64,000 bases of DNA from Armatimonadota bacterium (GTDB taxonomy: Bacteria > Armatimonadota > DTGP01 > JAKQQT01): contig DASXVS010000017.1 of the NCBI GenBank assembly GCA_036504095.1, forward strand, positions 78,884-142,883. Direction: 5' to 3'. Positions 31,074-38,951 of the stretch are shown in pieces. The stretch's first letter is position 1. Every line of letters begins with the position of its first letter. Position numbers and translations under genes: made by a program. The notes below the pieces were generated by a model, which saw nothing but the letters and a program-made list of their open reading frames with translations, made no database searches and had not been told where the DNA came from.

Positions 31074-33950
31074 TCAGTCCGCCCTCACCCGGGACAGGTA
31101 AGTGACGTTCGGGAACGTGTTCAGTTCGGATAGCACGCCGTAACCGCGCGCATCTTTGGACAATTGGGACACCTCGCTGGAGGGGTCATTCAGGTCGCCG
31201 AAGGTGATGGCGTTCGCCGGACAGGATTGCTGGCAGGCGGTCACGATTTCGCCGTCCCGAACAGGGCGCTTGTCCGCCCTCGCGTCAATCACACCGCCGC
31301 GGACACGCTGGATGCAGAAGGTGCACTTCTCCATCACGCCACGCCCGCGCTTGGTGACGTCCGGGTTGAGCATCTGGTCCATCGGTGTCGGCCAAGCGAA
31401 ATCGTACCAGTTGAAGCGGCGGACCTTGTAGGGGCAGTTGTTGGAGCAGTACCGCGTGCCTACGCAGCGATTGTAGACCTGCTGGTTCAGGTGGTCGCTG
31501 CTGTGAACCGTGGCGTCCACCGGGCAGACATACTCGCACGGCGCGTTTTCGCACTGCTGGCACAGCATCGGCAGGAACCGCATGTCCACTTTTCGGGAGC
31601 CTTCAGCGTCGGGACGCTTCCCCTGTATCTGCAGGAGCTTGCCGCCCTCCGGCCCGCCCTCATAGTTCTCAATGCGGAGCCAGGCCATCTCGCGGCCGCG
31701 CCCGCACTCGGTTTCCCCTGCGATCGGGACGTTGTTTTCCGAGTAGCACGCCGCGGAGCACGCGTTGCAGCCGATGCAGCGATCGAGGTCAATGGCCATT
31801 CCCCAGTGATGCTCGCCCTTCGCCCGCGTGGCGTAGAGCGAGGCGCTGGCCTTCAGGTCCTCGCCCTCTTTCTCGCCGGAATCGCCTGTTTTCCGTAGCC
31901 GGACGAGGCCGGCGAGCGTCATGCCGCGCGCCATCGCCGAACCGATCTGCCGCGTGGACGTCTGCAGGACTGCCAATGTGCGTCGCACCGGTATCTTCGT
32001 GATTTCCACCGGCAACCCGGACAGCACCAGGGCGCCCGAGGCGTCCTCGGTGTCCGCCGGGACCAGGCTGACGGCGCTGACTCCGGTTCCCTTGGCATAT
32101 CGCCCAAACTCCGCGTGGCCCTGCCCCATCTGCACGGCAACCACCTTCGGGTGGACCTTGTCCGTCACCAGGGCAGGAACTTCGATTCTCCCCGCGGAAG
32201 TTTTCAGAACGAGAACGTCATCATTACGCACGCCGAGGCTTCCCGCCAGGTCCGGGTGAATCTCGGCCCAGGAACCCCACACGGCCTTGGCCATGGGGTC
32301 GGGGATCTCCTGCGCCCACGGCCGGTTCGCCGAGCGGCCGTCGTAGAAGTGGAGCGAGGGGTAAACGTGGAGAAGGATCTCGTCAGCATTGGCGGCCGGC
32401 CGGCTGGCGGGGGACGCCTTACCGCGCGCCGAAACGGGGATTGACGGGATTTCGCCGCCCGCGACGAGGCCCTTCTGAAGCGCCGCGTTCCATGCGTCGT
32501 CGTCCAGCTTATGCGCCTTTCGGACGTAGTCCCTGAATGAAGCGGCGCCCAGTTCGCGGCCCATCTTCGAGGCCGATGCCAGCAGCACGTCGCCGGTGGC
32601 GCGCGTGTTGAACACCGGCGCAACCGCCGGCTGCATCAGGCCGGTCACACCGGCGCGCGGAGTATACTCTCCCCAGGACTCCAGCGGCGTGTGATCGGGC
32701 AGAACCAGCGTAGCCGCTTTGGCGGTGGTGTCATCGAGGTAACTCGCGAAACTGACCACTTCCTTCGCGCCTTCGAAAAGGTGCGCGCCGGTTCCCGGAA
32801 GGTCATAGGCCGGATCAACGTGGTGCAGGAATACAACGGCGCCGGCGGCGGAGCGCATCGCCTCCAGTGCCTCGGCGTGCGAACTGACCGCGCTGAGCGC
32901 GTGGGGTTCGCCCATGACCACCGTTCGCCCCACGTTTCCCGCCGCCTTGTTCAATCGGAGCACCGCTTCGTTGGCGTCCGTGGCATCCGCCCCGGAGCCG
33001 GCGACCCCGAGGGGCAGCGCGAGTGACGGACCGCCCATTTTGAATTCGCGGGCGAGCCGGCGAATAACGTCCACATTCACTCCGGCCTGCTCCGCGAGGC
33101 TGCCGGGATCGCCGCCGTTCACCGCGGTTTCCAGGGCGCGCGCCACAAGGCCTTCCGCCCCGGAGCGCACCGGGATCCACTCATCCGCGTTGGCGCCGGT
33201 GAGCGAAAGGCGCGGCCCGATGAAGACGTACCGGCCGGTGTGTTTACCCGCGCGGCGGGCGTCCCGCCAGGCGGCGAAATCGCGGGCGAACTCCACGTTG
33301 CTGAGCCAGGTCTCCAGGAAATCCGCGCCGAAGGAGATCAGCATGCGGGCGTCGGCGATCCGGAATCGGGGGATCTCGGGGCTGCCGAGCACTCGGCCGG
33401 CGGCGGCCCGCAGGGGCTCGTGCGCGAACGGTTCGTAGGTCAGCCGCGTGTGATTGGGCGCGATCGCCGGCAGCCACGCGCCGATCAGGCGATCCATCGA
33501 CCCGGTTTCGAGCCGGCCGATCCAAAGCGCCCTCGCGCCGGAGGCGGTGAACAACGCCTTCTGAAGACGCCGCTCGGCGTCTTCCCACGAAATCGGCTGG
33601 AGGCGGCCGTGTTCATCGCGGGCCATCGGGCCCGTGATGCGATCGGGATTATAGAGACCCTGGAGGGCGGCGTGGCCGCGGAGGCAGAGCGCACCGCGAT
33701 TGACCGGGTGGTCGGGGTTTCCCTCGACCTTGTGTGCCCGGCCGTCGCGCACGCGGGCGACCATGCCGCACCCCGCGGGACACTCCCGACACACTGTGGC
33801 GAAATCCGTGGACTGGCCCGGCTTGATGCTCTCCACCGGGATGAGATACGGGATGAGTTTGTCATGGCTTGTGCCGGCGCACCCCTCAACGGTTGCGGCT
33901 GCGCCGGTGATGCCAAGCACCTTCAGGAATTGTCGCCGGTTCAGGTCCAC
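31074..33950 (-). CDS. actB: Alternative complex III iron-sulfur subunit ActB (molybdopterin-type plus ferredoxin fusion)
   Basis: 958 residues. Twin-arginine signal RRQFLKVLGITGAAATVEGC; the Cys of VEGC could be lipidated. Residues ~45-600 are a molybdopterin-oxidoreductase-like domain with CRECPAGCGM...ALCLRG, as in ActB, which keeps the fold but not the cofactor in known cases. The C-terminal ~250 residues carry ferredoxin clusters: CIGCNACSAACYSENN, CQQCENAPCEYVCPVDA, CSNNCP, CTFCIQRV and CQQSCPANAI. GTG 33950 follows GGGAGG. First gene of the operon, so the order is actBCDFAE rather than the usual actABCDEF. Confidence 0.93.
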   Translation of the reverse strand: MDLNRRQFLKVLGITGAAATVEGCAGTSHDKLIPYLIPVESIKPGQSTDFATVCRECPAGCGMVARVRDGRAHKVEGNPDHPVNRGALCLRGHAALQGLYNPDRITGPMARDEHGRLQPISWEDAERRLQKALFTASGARALWIGRLETGSMDRLIGAWLPAIAPNHTRLTYEPFAHEPLRAAAGRVLGSPEIPRFRIADARMLISFGADFLETWLSNVEFARDFAAWRDARRAGKHTGRYVFIGPRLSLTGANADEWIPVRSGAEGLVARALETAVNGGDPGSLAEQAGVNVDVIRRLAREFKMGGPSLALPLGVAGSGADATDANEAVLRLNKAAGNVGRTVVMGEPHALSAVSSHAEALEAMRSAAGAVVFLHHVDPAYDLPGTGAHLFEGAKEVVSFASYLDDTTAKAATLVLPDHTPLESWGEYTPRAGVTGLMQPAVAPVFNTRATGDVLLASASKMGRELGAASFRDYVRKAHKLDDDAWNAALQKGLVAGGEIPSIPVSARGKASPASRPAANADEILLHVYPSLHFYDGRSANRPWAQEIPDPMAKAVWGSWAEIHPDLAGSLGVRNDDVLVLKTSAGRIEVPALVTDKVHPKVVAVQMGQGHAEFGRYAKGTGVSAVSLVPADTEDASGALVLSGLPVEITKIPVRRTLAVLQTSTRQIGSAMARGMTLAGLVRLRKTGDSGEKEGEDLKASASLYATRAKGEHHWGMAIDLDRCIGCNACSAACYSENNVPIAGETECGRGREMAWLRIENYEGGPEGGKLLQIQGKRPDAEGSRKVDMRFLPMLCQQCENAPCEYVCPVDATVHSSDHLNQQVYNRCVGTRYCSNNCPYKVRRFNWYDFAWPTPMDQMLNPDVTKRGRGVMEKCTFCIQRVRGGVIDARADKRPVRDGEIVTACQQSCPANAITFGDLNDPSSEVSQLSKDARGYGVLSELNTFPNVTYLSRVRAD

Positions 33951-34100
33951 GCGTGGTTTCCTCCCGCACTCATCGTTTCCATCCGCCGGCGGTTCTCCCT
34001 TTCGGCACAGCCCGTTTTAAATGCACGCGCTTCGCGCGAACTCCACGGTGTTTGTGCCGGTGTCTGCCCAGTGGGTAAATCAGTTGCTCTGCCCGGGTGT

Positions 34101-34130
34101 TGAAGGCGGCCGGCCTGGGCGCCGCCTTCA
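34101..34130. terminator. Hairpin between the redoxin gene and the act operon
   Basis: TGAAGGCGGC pairs perfectly with GCCGCCTTCA over a 10-base loop. It follows the minus-strand redoxin gene. No strong T-run. Confidence 0.5.
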
Positions 34131-34202
34131 TACTGCCGGTTCAGTAACTGACATACCCTCGATTTGTGGCAACCATTCCTACATATTTCTTAACGGCCAG
34201 TT

Positions 34203-34871
34203 TCACGCTCCCAGACGGCGCACGGAACAGGCGTAGGCGCGGGTTTCGGGCACCGCGACCGGCCGATTGGCCAGAAGGTCATCGAGCGCGTTTCGAAGGT
34301 CGCTGACCTTCACTTTCTTCGGCTCGAAAATGTTGTCGTCCACGCGGCCGTGGTAGCGCAGAATCCCCTGGCGATCGACGATCCACGCTTCTGTCGTGCA
34401 CGCCGCGTGAAGCGCGCCCGCCGCCACGAAGCCACGGTCGTAGGCTACCAGGTATTCGCAATGCTGCCGGCGGGCGAAGGCGCGGGTCTCGGTCTCGGTC
34501 TCGTTCTGGTTGGGGTTGAACGCCCACACCTCAACGCCCCGGGGACGGTAGTCCCGGTTGATCGCGTTGATCCGGGGAACGTACGACTCGCTGCAGGGAC
34601 ACCTGTTTCCCTGAACGAGCAGGACGACGATCTTGCCGCGCGCATCCTTAAGGGCATGGCGGTCCCCGGTGGTATCGTACAGGGCGAAATTGGGCATGGG
34701 GCCGTTGATGATCAAGCCCGCTGTCCCTTTAGAGGCGGCGGGGGCGTTTGCTTTGAGCTGGGCCGACCAGGAATGGGGTCCCCACCGCCGGATTCGCTGA
34801 GACCCGACGGTGACACCGATGGTCGCCAAAACGACGGCCAGTGCAAAGATCAGGAAGTACTTTGGGTTCAT
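34203..34871 (-). CDS. Membrane-anchored redoxin (thioredoxin-fold) protein
   Basis: 222 residues. N-terminal membrane anchor or signal (YFLIFALAVVLATIGVTVGS) and a thioredoxin/AhpC-like domain: MPNFALYDTTGDRHALKDA, RGKIVVLLVQGNRCPCSESY, then AWIVDRQGILRYHGRVDD. The active site is CPCS rather than CxxC; in this branch (CPVSNRYVP-type redoxins) the first Cys is redox-active. The final TRAYACSVRR carries a conserved late cysteine. Upstream of the act-cco operon on the same strand, it may serve copper or haem delivery, as SCO-like proteins do; that is inference. Confidence 0.8.
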   Translation of the reverse strand: MNPKYFLIFALAVVLATIGVTVGSQRIRRWGPHSWSAQLKANAPAASKGTAGLIINGPMPNFALYDTTGDRHALKDARGKIVVLLVQGNRCPCSESYVPRINAINRDYRPRGVEVWAFNPNQNETETETRAFARRQHCEYLVAYDRGFVAAGALHAACTTEAWIVDRQGILRYHGRVDDNIFEPKKVKVSDLRNALDDLLANRPVAVPETRAYACSVRRLGA

Positions 34872-35022
34872 CGTTCAGCCTCCATAGGCGCAATCATAGC
34901 ACGTTAGCTATCCGCCGGACCCCGGCCGGCGAGGTCGGGAACTGCGCTGCCCTTCCACTTCGTACCGCTCGTTCCCCGCTGCGCACCGCTCAAGATGCCG
35001 CCAACTCCCGCCACGCCGCGCG

Positions 35023-35050
35023 ACTCCTGCCTCCTGCCTCCTGTCTGCTA
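35023..35050. repeat. Heptamer array, CCTCCTG family, before udk
   Basis: Four in-phase units ACTCCTG CCTCCTG CCTCCTG TCTGCTA, ending 13 bases before the udk start. Related to the end of the array at 22913-23045. Confidence 0.7.
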
Positions 35051-35063
35051 TGATGAATCTGGA

Positions 35064-35702
35064 ATGCAACCCCGCCAAAACATCGTCGTGGGCATCGCCG
35101 GCGGCACGGGCTCCGGCAAGACGACCCTCGCCCGCGCCATCCGGGCACGTCTCGCGCCGCACCAGCCTCTCCTGCTGCACCAGGACTCCTACTACAAGGA
35201 CACCGGCGCCTGCACCGAGGAGGAAAAAGAGCGCACGAATTTCGACCATCCGGACGCTTTCGACACCGCGTTGCTGGTGGAGCATCTCGCCGCGCTGAAG
35301 GCAGGCCGGGCGGTGCACCACCCGGTTTACGATTTCTCGCGGCACGCGCGCAGCGGCTACACCAAGGTGGAACCCGCGCCCATCATCCTGCTGGAGGGCA
35401 TACTGATCCTCGCGGAACCGGCGTTGCGGGCCATCATCGATGTGCCGCTGTTCGTCGATACGCCGGATGACATCCGCTTTATGCGCCGTCTGCGCCGGGA
35501 CATCCAGTCGCGCGGCCGGTCGCTGGACAGCGTCTATCGCCAGTACCTCTCCACGGTTCGTCCGATGCACCTTCAGTTCGTCGAACCCAGCAAGCAGTTC
35601 GCGCGGTTGATCGTGCCGGAAGGCGGGCACAACGAGATGGCGGTGGACGTGGTCACTTCCTACATTCAGCGCACCGTCGCGCCGAGGGCGGGGGAGAGGT
35701 AA
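35064..35702 (+). CDS. udk: Uridine kinase
   Basis: 212 residues. Phosphorylates uridine and cytidine with ATP. P-loop GIAGGTGSGKTT at residues ~10-21, substrate lid HQDSYYKD, NFDHPDAFD, YDFSRHAR and EGILIL are all canonical; the C-terminus is the usual VPEGGHNEMAVDVV. ATG 35064 gives the family N-terminus; the frame upstream reads through the heptamer array and is not coding. It lies 10 bases before a DNA methyltransferase gene. Confidence 0.95.
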   Translation: MQPRQNIVVGIAGGTGSGKTTLARAIRARLAPHQPLLLHQDSYYKDTGACTEEEKERTNFDHPDAFDTALLVEHLAALKAGRAVHHPVYDFSRHARSGYTKVEPAPIILLEGILILAEPALRAIIDVPLFVDTPDDIRFMRRLRRDIQSRGRSLDSVYRQYLSTVRPMHLQFVEPSKQFARLIVPEGGHNEMAVDVVTSYIQRTVAPRAGER

Positions 35703-35712
35703 AGCCGCCGCG

Positions 35713-37710
35713 ATGCCGCCGAGAGCCCCGACCCGACGCGCTCCTTTCCGGGGTGAACTCCCGGCTTCCGACATCGTCCGCCAGTACGCCTCCACGGAGG
35801 ACGCCGCTCCCATTGCCGTGGCGCTTTACGAGGAGGCGCTGCGCCGCATCCTGGCGGTCGCCAGGCAGCAGGAGGTTGCCGAGCCGCCACACCCGGCGTA
35901 TGGACCGTTGGCGCAGATTGCCGTAAACGCTCTGGCCCTCTATCCCGTTTCCCTCGATGAGGCTGTGCCCGGTGCGCTCAATCCCGAATGGCTTGAGGAA
36001 TTCCATCGCCTCTCCAGGCCCGACGCCGATCATAAGCGCCACGGCCGATGGTACACGCCGCGCCCGATCGCGCGCTATATGGCCCGCCGCGCCCTGGAGA
36101 TGGCCGCGCTCCGGCGGCCGATGGACAACATCACCGTCCTTGATCCTGCCTGCGGTTGCGGTGCGCTCCTCGTGCCGGTCTTCGAGGAGGTTGTCGCATT
36201 CCATCGCCGTCGGGAACCGCGCGCGAAAGCGCCGGATGTCGTGCGCCATTCGCTGGAGCACATCATCGCCGCCGACGTCGATCCGCGGGCGCTCGAAACC
36301 GCGCTGATCCGCCTGAACATTGCCGCGGAACGCCTCGCCGGTGAGCGCATCCACGCGGCGCCGCAGACCTACTGCGGCGATACGCTCACCGTGCGGCCCG
36401 CCGCCATTGCCCCGGAGGGGGTGGACGTGGTCGTCATGAACCCTCCATACCTTGGCAACCGGTATTTCGCGTCGCTGAAGAACCCCGAGAAGGCGCGCAT
36501 CGCGCTGCGAAAGGCATTCGGCTGGAACGACGACCTCTACGCGCACTTCCTCCATCGCGCGTGGGACTGGCTGCGCCCCGGGGGCTGCGTCTGCGCGATC
36601 ACATCCGACACGTTCCTGACCATCGCCTCCAAGGCGCGCACGCGCGATACATTGCGCACGCACGCGCTGCGCGAGATCGTCCGCGTCCCGGCCTCGGCGT
36701 TCGCTGCCAGCGTCAACACGTGCATCACCCTGGCGGTCCGCGCCGAGCCCGAGTTGTTCGACACGATCGACTACGTGGACGCCCGCGAAGCCCCGGAAGA
36801 AGCGTGGGAAACCCTCGAAACGGAACCGCCGCCCAAGGGAGTCGAACGCCTGCATGTGCCCGCTCAAGCCTATGCCGACCCCACCATCCCGTTCTTCCGC
36901 CCCACACCCCGCGCGGTGGACCTGTACAACCGGTATTTCGCGGAGACGGGGTCCGAGTCCCGAGTTCCGAGTGACGACCCTTATACCCGACACCCGGCAC
37001 CCGGTACCCAGCCCCCCCATCTCTGCCGCCTCGGCGAGGTCGCGCCGGCAAAGGACTGCGGCATCAACAGTGGAAACGTCCGCCACCGCATCTTCTTCAT
37101 CCAGGAAGCGCCCGGACTGCGAAAGCTGATCCAGGGACGCCAGTTGGAGCGCTATATCGTGCGCTGGGACAGCCCCAATGCGCAGTACAAATGGGTGGAC
37201 ATCGACTACCAGCCCGACCCCGAGCGGCGCGGGCAGGGGCGCGGGGGCAGGGAATCGCCGCACGCCGAAACGTGGGGGTTCCGCGGCGAACTGGGCCAGT
37301 CTCCGCCCGCCGAACGCCTCTTCCTGCGCCAGACCGAGGACGATCTGTTCGCCGCCTATCTCCGCCAATCCGACGACGACCCGGTCTACACGGACAACAC
37401 GCTTCACACGCTCTTGCTGACCGATGCCGGGCGCGCCCTTGGGCTCACTTACCACTATCTGCTGGGCCTCCTCAACAGCGCGTTTCTGAACGAGCTTTAC
37501 CATCTGCTGAGCCAGGAAGAGGGCCGTGCGCAGGCTCAGGTGAAGGTGGCCTACGTCAACCGCCTCCCCATCGCCGTACCAACCGCGGAGCAGCGCGAAG
37601 AGGTAGAGCACTGGGTGTACCAGGCCATCGAAGCGCAGGAGATGGGCCAGCCCATCACCGCCATCCAGTGGCAACTGGACACGCTGGTGGCAGGGCTTTA
37701 TCAGGGCTGA
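35713..37710 (+). CDS. Eco57I/TaqI-type N6-adenine DNA methyltransferase
   Basis: 665 residues. SAM-binding motif I LDPACGCGALLVPVFEEV (about 139-156), catalytic NPPY (about 243), preceded by HGRWYTPRPIARYM as in gamma-class N6-adenine methyltransferases. The C-terminal ~230 residues are a TaqI-like target-recognition domain ending in a helical region. No PD-(D/E)XK nuclease is visible and no restriction gene is adjacent, so it may be an orphan methylase or a short type IIG relative. Residues ~413-433 are encoded by two heptamer arrays that look inserted in frame before the recognition domain. The stop codon lies in another heptamer array. Confidence 0.85.
   Translation: MPPRAPTRRAPFRGELPASDIVRQYASTEDAAPIAVALYEEALRRILAVARQQEVAEPPHPAYGPLAQIAVNALALYPVSLDEAVPGALNPEWLEEFHRLSRPDADHKRHGRWYTPRPIARYMARRALEMAALRRPMDNITVLDPACGCGALLVPVFEEVVAFHRRREPRAKAPDVVRHSLEHIIAADVDPRALETALIRLNIAAERLAGERIHAAPQTYCGDTLTVRPAAIAPEGVDVVVMNPPYLGNRYFASLKNPEKARIALRKAFGWNDDLYAHFLHRAWDWLRPGGCVCAITSDTFLTIASKARTRDTLRTHALREIVRVPASAFAASVNTCITLAVRAEPELFDTIDYVDAREAPEEAWETLETEPPPKGVERLHVPAQAYADPTIPFFRPTPRAVDLYNRYFAETGSESRVPSDDPYTRHPAPGTQPPHLCRLGEVAPAKDCGINSGNVRHRIFFIQEAPGLRKLIQGRQLERYIVRWDSPNAQYKWVDIDYQPDPERRGQGRGGRESPHAETWGFRGELGQSPPAERLFLRQTEDDLFAAYLRQSDDDPVYTDNTLHTLLLTDAGRALGLTYHYLLGLLNSAFLNELYHLLSQEEGRAQAQVKVAYVNRLPIAVPTAEQREEVEHWVYQAIEAQEMGQPITAIQWQLDTLVAGLYQG
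36951..37011. repeat. Two heptamer arrays inside the methyltransferase gene
   Basis: GTCCGAG TCCCGAG TTCCGAG at 36951-36971 and TACCCGA CACCCGG CACCCGG TACCCAG at 36984-37011. They encode the low-complexity segment SESRVPSDDPYTRHPAPGTQ between methylase and recognition domains. Confidence 0.75.
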
Positions 37711-37729
37711 GGGCTGTGGCCCGAGGGCT
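37702..37729. repeat. Heptamer array at the methyltransferase stop codon
   Basis: CAGGGCT GAGGGCT GTGGCCC GAGGGCT, the reverse complement of the CAGCCCT family found at 38242-38940. The TGA stop (37708-37710) is inside it. Confidence 0.7.
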
Positions 37730-37767
37730 GAGAACCGATGCGCCGAGGGAAATGTCGCGCGGGCGCC

Positions 37768-37835
37768 CTCGCCCGTTTCGGGGGCATCCTGAGCGAAGCG
37801 GAGCGATGAACGAACGCAGCGAAGTCGAAGGACCG
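37768..37835. repeat. Dispersed palindromic repeats
   Basis: GCGCGGGCGCCCTCGCCCG (also near 38250, 38832 and 63602 in variant form) followed by CATCCTGAGCGAAGCGGAGC and AACGCAGCGAAGTCGAAGGA, a relative of the palindrome at 1222. Confidence 0.5.
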
Positions 37836-37943
37836 GCTCCCGCCGCTAGACATCACCAACCACTGAACCCCACAGTGCCTCAGCAGGCTGGCATGGCGGC
37901 AAGGCGCGGTGATTTATCAGACGAATCTACGGAGGGCAGACTG

Positions 37944-38027
37944 ATGGACTGGGGTGCATTCTTGGGTGGTGTCATGACAACAGCTGTCGTCGTGTTGCTG
38001 TTACTCGCATATCGACGATGGCGATAG
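37944..38027 (+). CDS. Possible 27-residue membrane microprotein
   Basis: ATG 37944 follows GGAGGG at seven bases. The product MDWGAFLGGVMTTAVVVLLL continues LAYRRWR: one hydrophobic helix with a basic tail, the pattern of single-pass small membrane proteins. Nothing else is encoded in the surrounding 600 bases. Whether it is expressed cannot be told from sequence; no family is recognised. Confidence 0.45.
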   Translation: MDWGAFLGGVMTTAVVVLLLLAYRRWR

Positions 38028-38241
38028 CCTGCCGACCAACCTAGGTAATGATGATCGATACTCATTGGAGCGTGGGCGTAGTGTGGTGGCGCCATTTCTC
38101 ACCTGATACCCCACCGATTTCTCTGCGTGATAGGGCAAGTGGCGTTTTTGACGGTCGGTATAGCGCTCGCGGTGTCGGACTACTTGGGCACGCGCGGCAA
38201 AACGCAATGCGGGCGAGTAGGCTGGGGCATCGCTCCGAGGC
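38028..38241. other. Gene-free spacer
   Basis: I see no gene, promoter or clear repeat here before the direct repeat that starts at 38242. Confidence 0.4.
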
Positions 38242-38330
38242 GGATGCGAGCGGGGCGCCCGCGCTCCATTGCCCAGCCTCAGCCCTCAGCCCTTGCCCCT
38301 CAGCCCTCAGCCCTCCCACCGCGCTACAAT
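38242..38330 (+). repeat. Direct repeat copy 1 with CAGCCCT heptamers and a TACAAT box
   Basis: 89 bases from GGATGCGAGCGGGGCGCCC to CCACCGCGCTACAAT. Identical to copy 2 (38824-38940) except for two substitutions and exactly 28 bases (four heptamers) fewer. TACAAT at 38325-38330 could be the -10 box for hicBA; no good -35 box is seen. Confidence 0.85.
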
Positions 38331-38346
38331 TGGTTTAGGAGGCCCC

Positions 38347-38553
38347 ATGAACGAGCTTGTGTTTCTGGTGGAAGAAGCGCCCGAAGGCGGATTCACGGCC
38401 CGCGCACTGGGCGAATCCATATTCACAGAGGCGGACACACTGGACGAGATTCCAGCGCGTGTTCGTGACGCCGTGCGATGCCATTTCGAACCGGGGGCAG
38501 AGCCGCGCGTCCTCCGCCTTCACCACGTTCGAGACGAGGTTATCGCGGCGTGA
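38347..38553 (+). CDS. hicB: HicB-type antitoxin
   Basis: 68 residues. Partial RNase-H-like fold typical of short HicB: NELVFLVEEAPEGGFTARAL, then FTEADTLDEIPARVRDAVRC. No DNA-binding extension is present, so repression would need the complex or another factor. ATG 38347 follows AGGAGG. It overlaps hicA by GTGA, so the pair is coupled, in antitoxin-first order. The pair sits between two direct repeats. Confidence 0.85.
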   Translation: MNELVFLVEEAPEGGFTARALGESIFTEADTLDEIPARVRDAVRCHFEPGAEPRVLRLHHVRDEVIAA

Positions 38554-38795
38554 GACTGCCGCGTGACTTGTCCGGCAGCGGCCTGGCCTTCGGGCTGCAG
38601 CGCCTTGGTTACACCGCCACGCGTCAAACCGGCAGCCACCTTCGCCTTACCACACAGAGGAACGGCGAGCACCATGTGACCGTGCCGTTGCATGGAGCGT
38701 TGCGCGTTGGAACCATCGCAGGAATCCTCTCGGATGTAGCCGCCCACTTCGGCCTGACTCGTGACGAGATATCAGAGCGAATATTCGGCAACTAA
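38550..38795 (+). CDS. hicA: HicA-type toxin (mRNA interferase)
   Basis: 81 residues from GTG 38550, which overlaps the hicB stop. dsRBD-like HicA fold: LQRLGYTATRQTGSHLRLTT with the catalytic His in GSH, then HHVTVPLHGALRVGTIAGIL and the C-terminal helix HFGLTRDEISERIFG. HicA cleaves mRNA without ribosomes and is blocked by HicB. Length is normal and all parts are intact, so an active toxin is likely. Confidence 0.85.
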   Translation: MRLPRDLSGSGLAFGLQRLGYTATRQTGSHLRLTTQRNGEHHVTVPLHGALRVGTIAGILSDVAAHFGLTRDEISERIFGN

Positions 38796-38823
38796 ACGTC
38801 GGACGCTGGCGCTACCGGATGGT

Positions 38824-38940
38824 GGATGCGGGCGGGGCGCCCGCGCTCCGTTGCCCAGCCTCAGCCCTCAGCCCTCAGCCCTCAGCCCTCGGCTTTCAGC
38901 CCTTGCCCCTCAGCCCTCAGCCCTCCCACCGCGCTACAAT
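38824..38940 (+). repeat. Direct repeat copy 2 with CAGCCCT heptamers and a TACAAT box
   Basis: 117 bases, same borders as copy 1 but with four more 7-base units. TACAAT at 38935-38940 lies 12 bases before the next gene's ATG. Confidence 0.85.
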
Positions 38941-38951
38941 ACCGATGACCT

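Noticed and set aside
36951..37011. Frameshift in the methyltransferase gene
   Set aside because: The arrays keep the frame open and the recognition domain continues in frame on both sides.
35713..37710. Complete type IIG restriction-modification enzyme or BREX PglX
   Set aside because: No nuclease motif is visible, the chain is shorter than those families, and no other BREX or restriction gene is adjacent.
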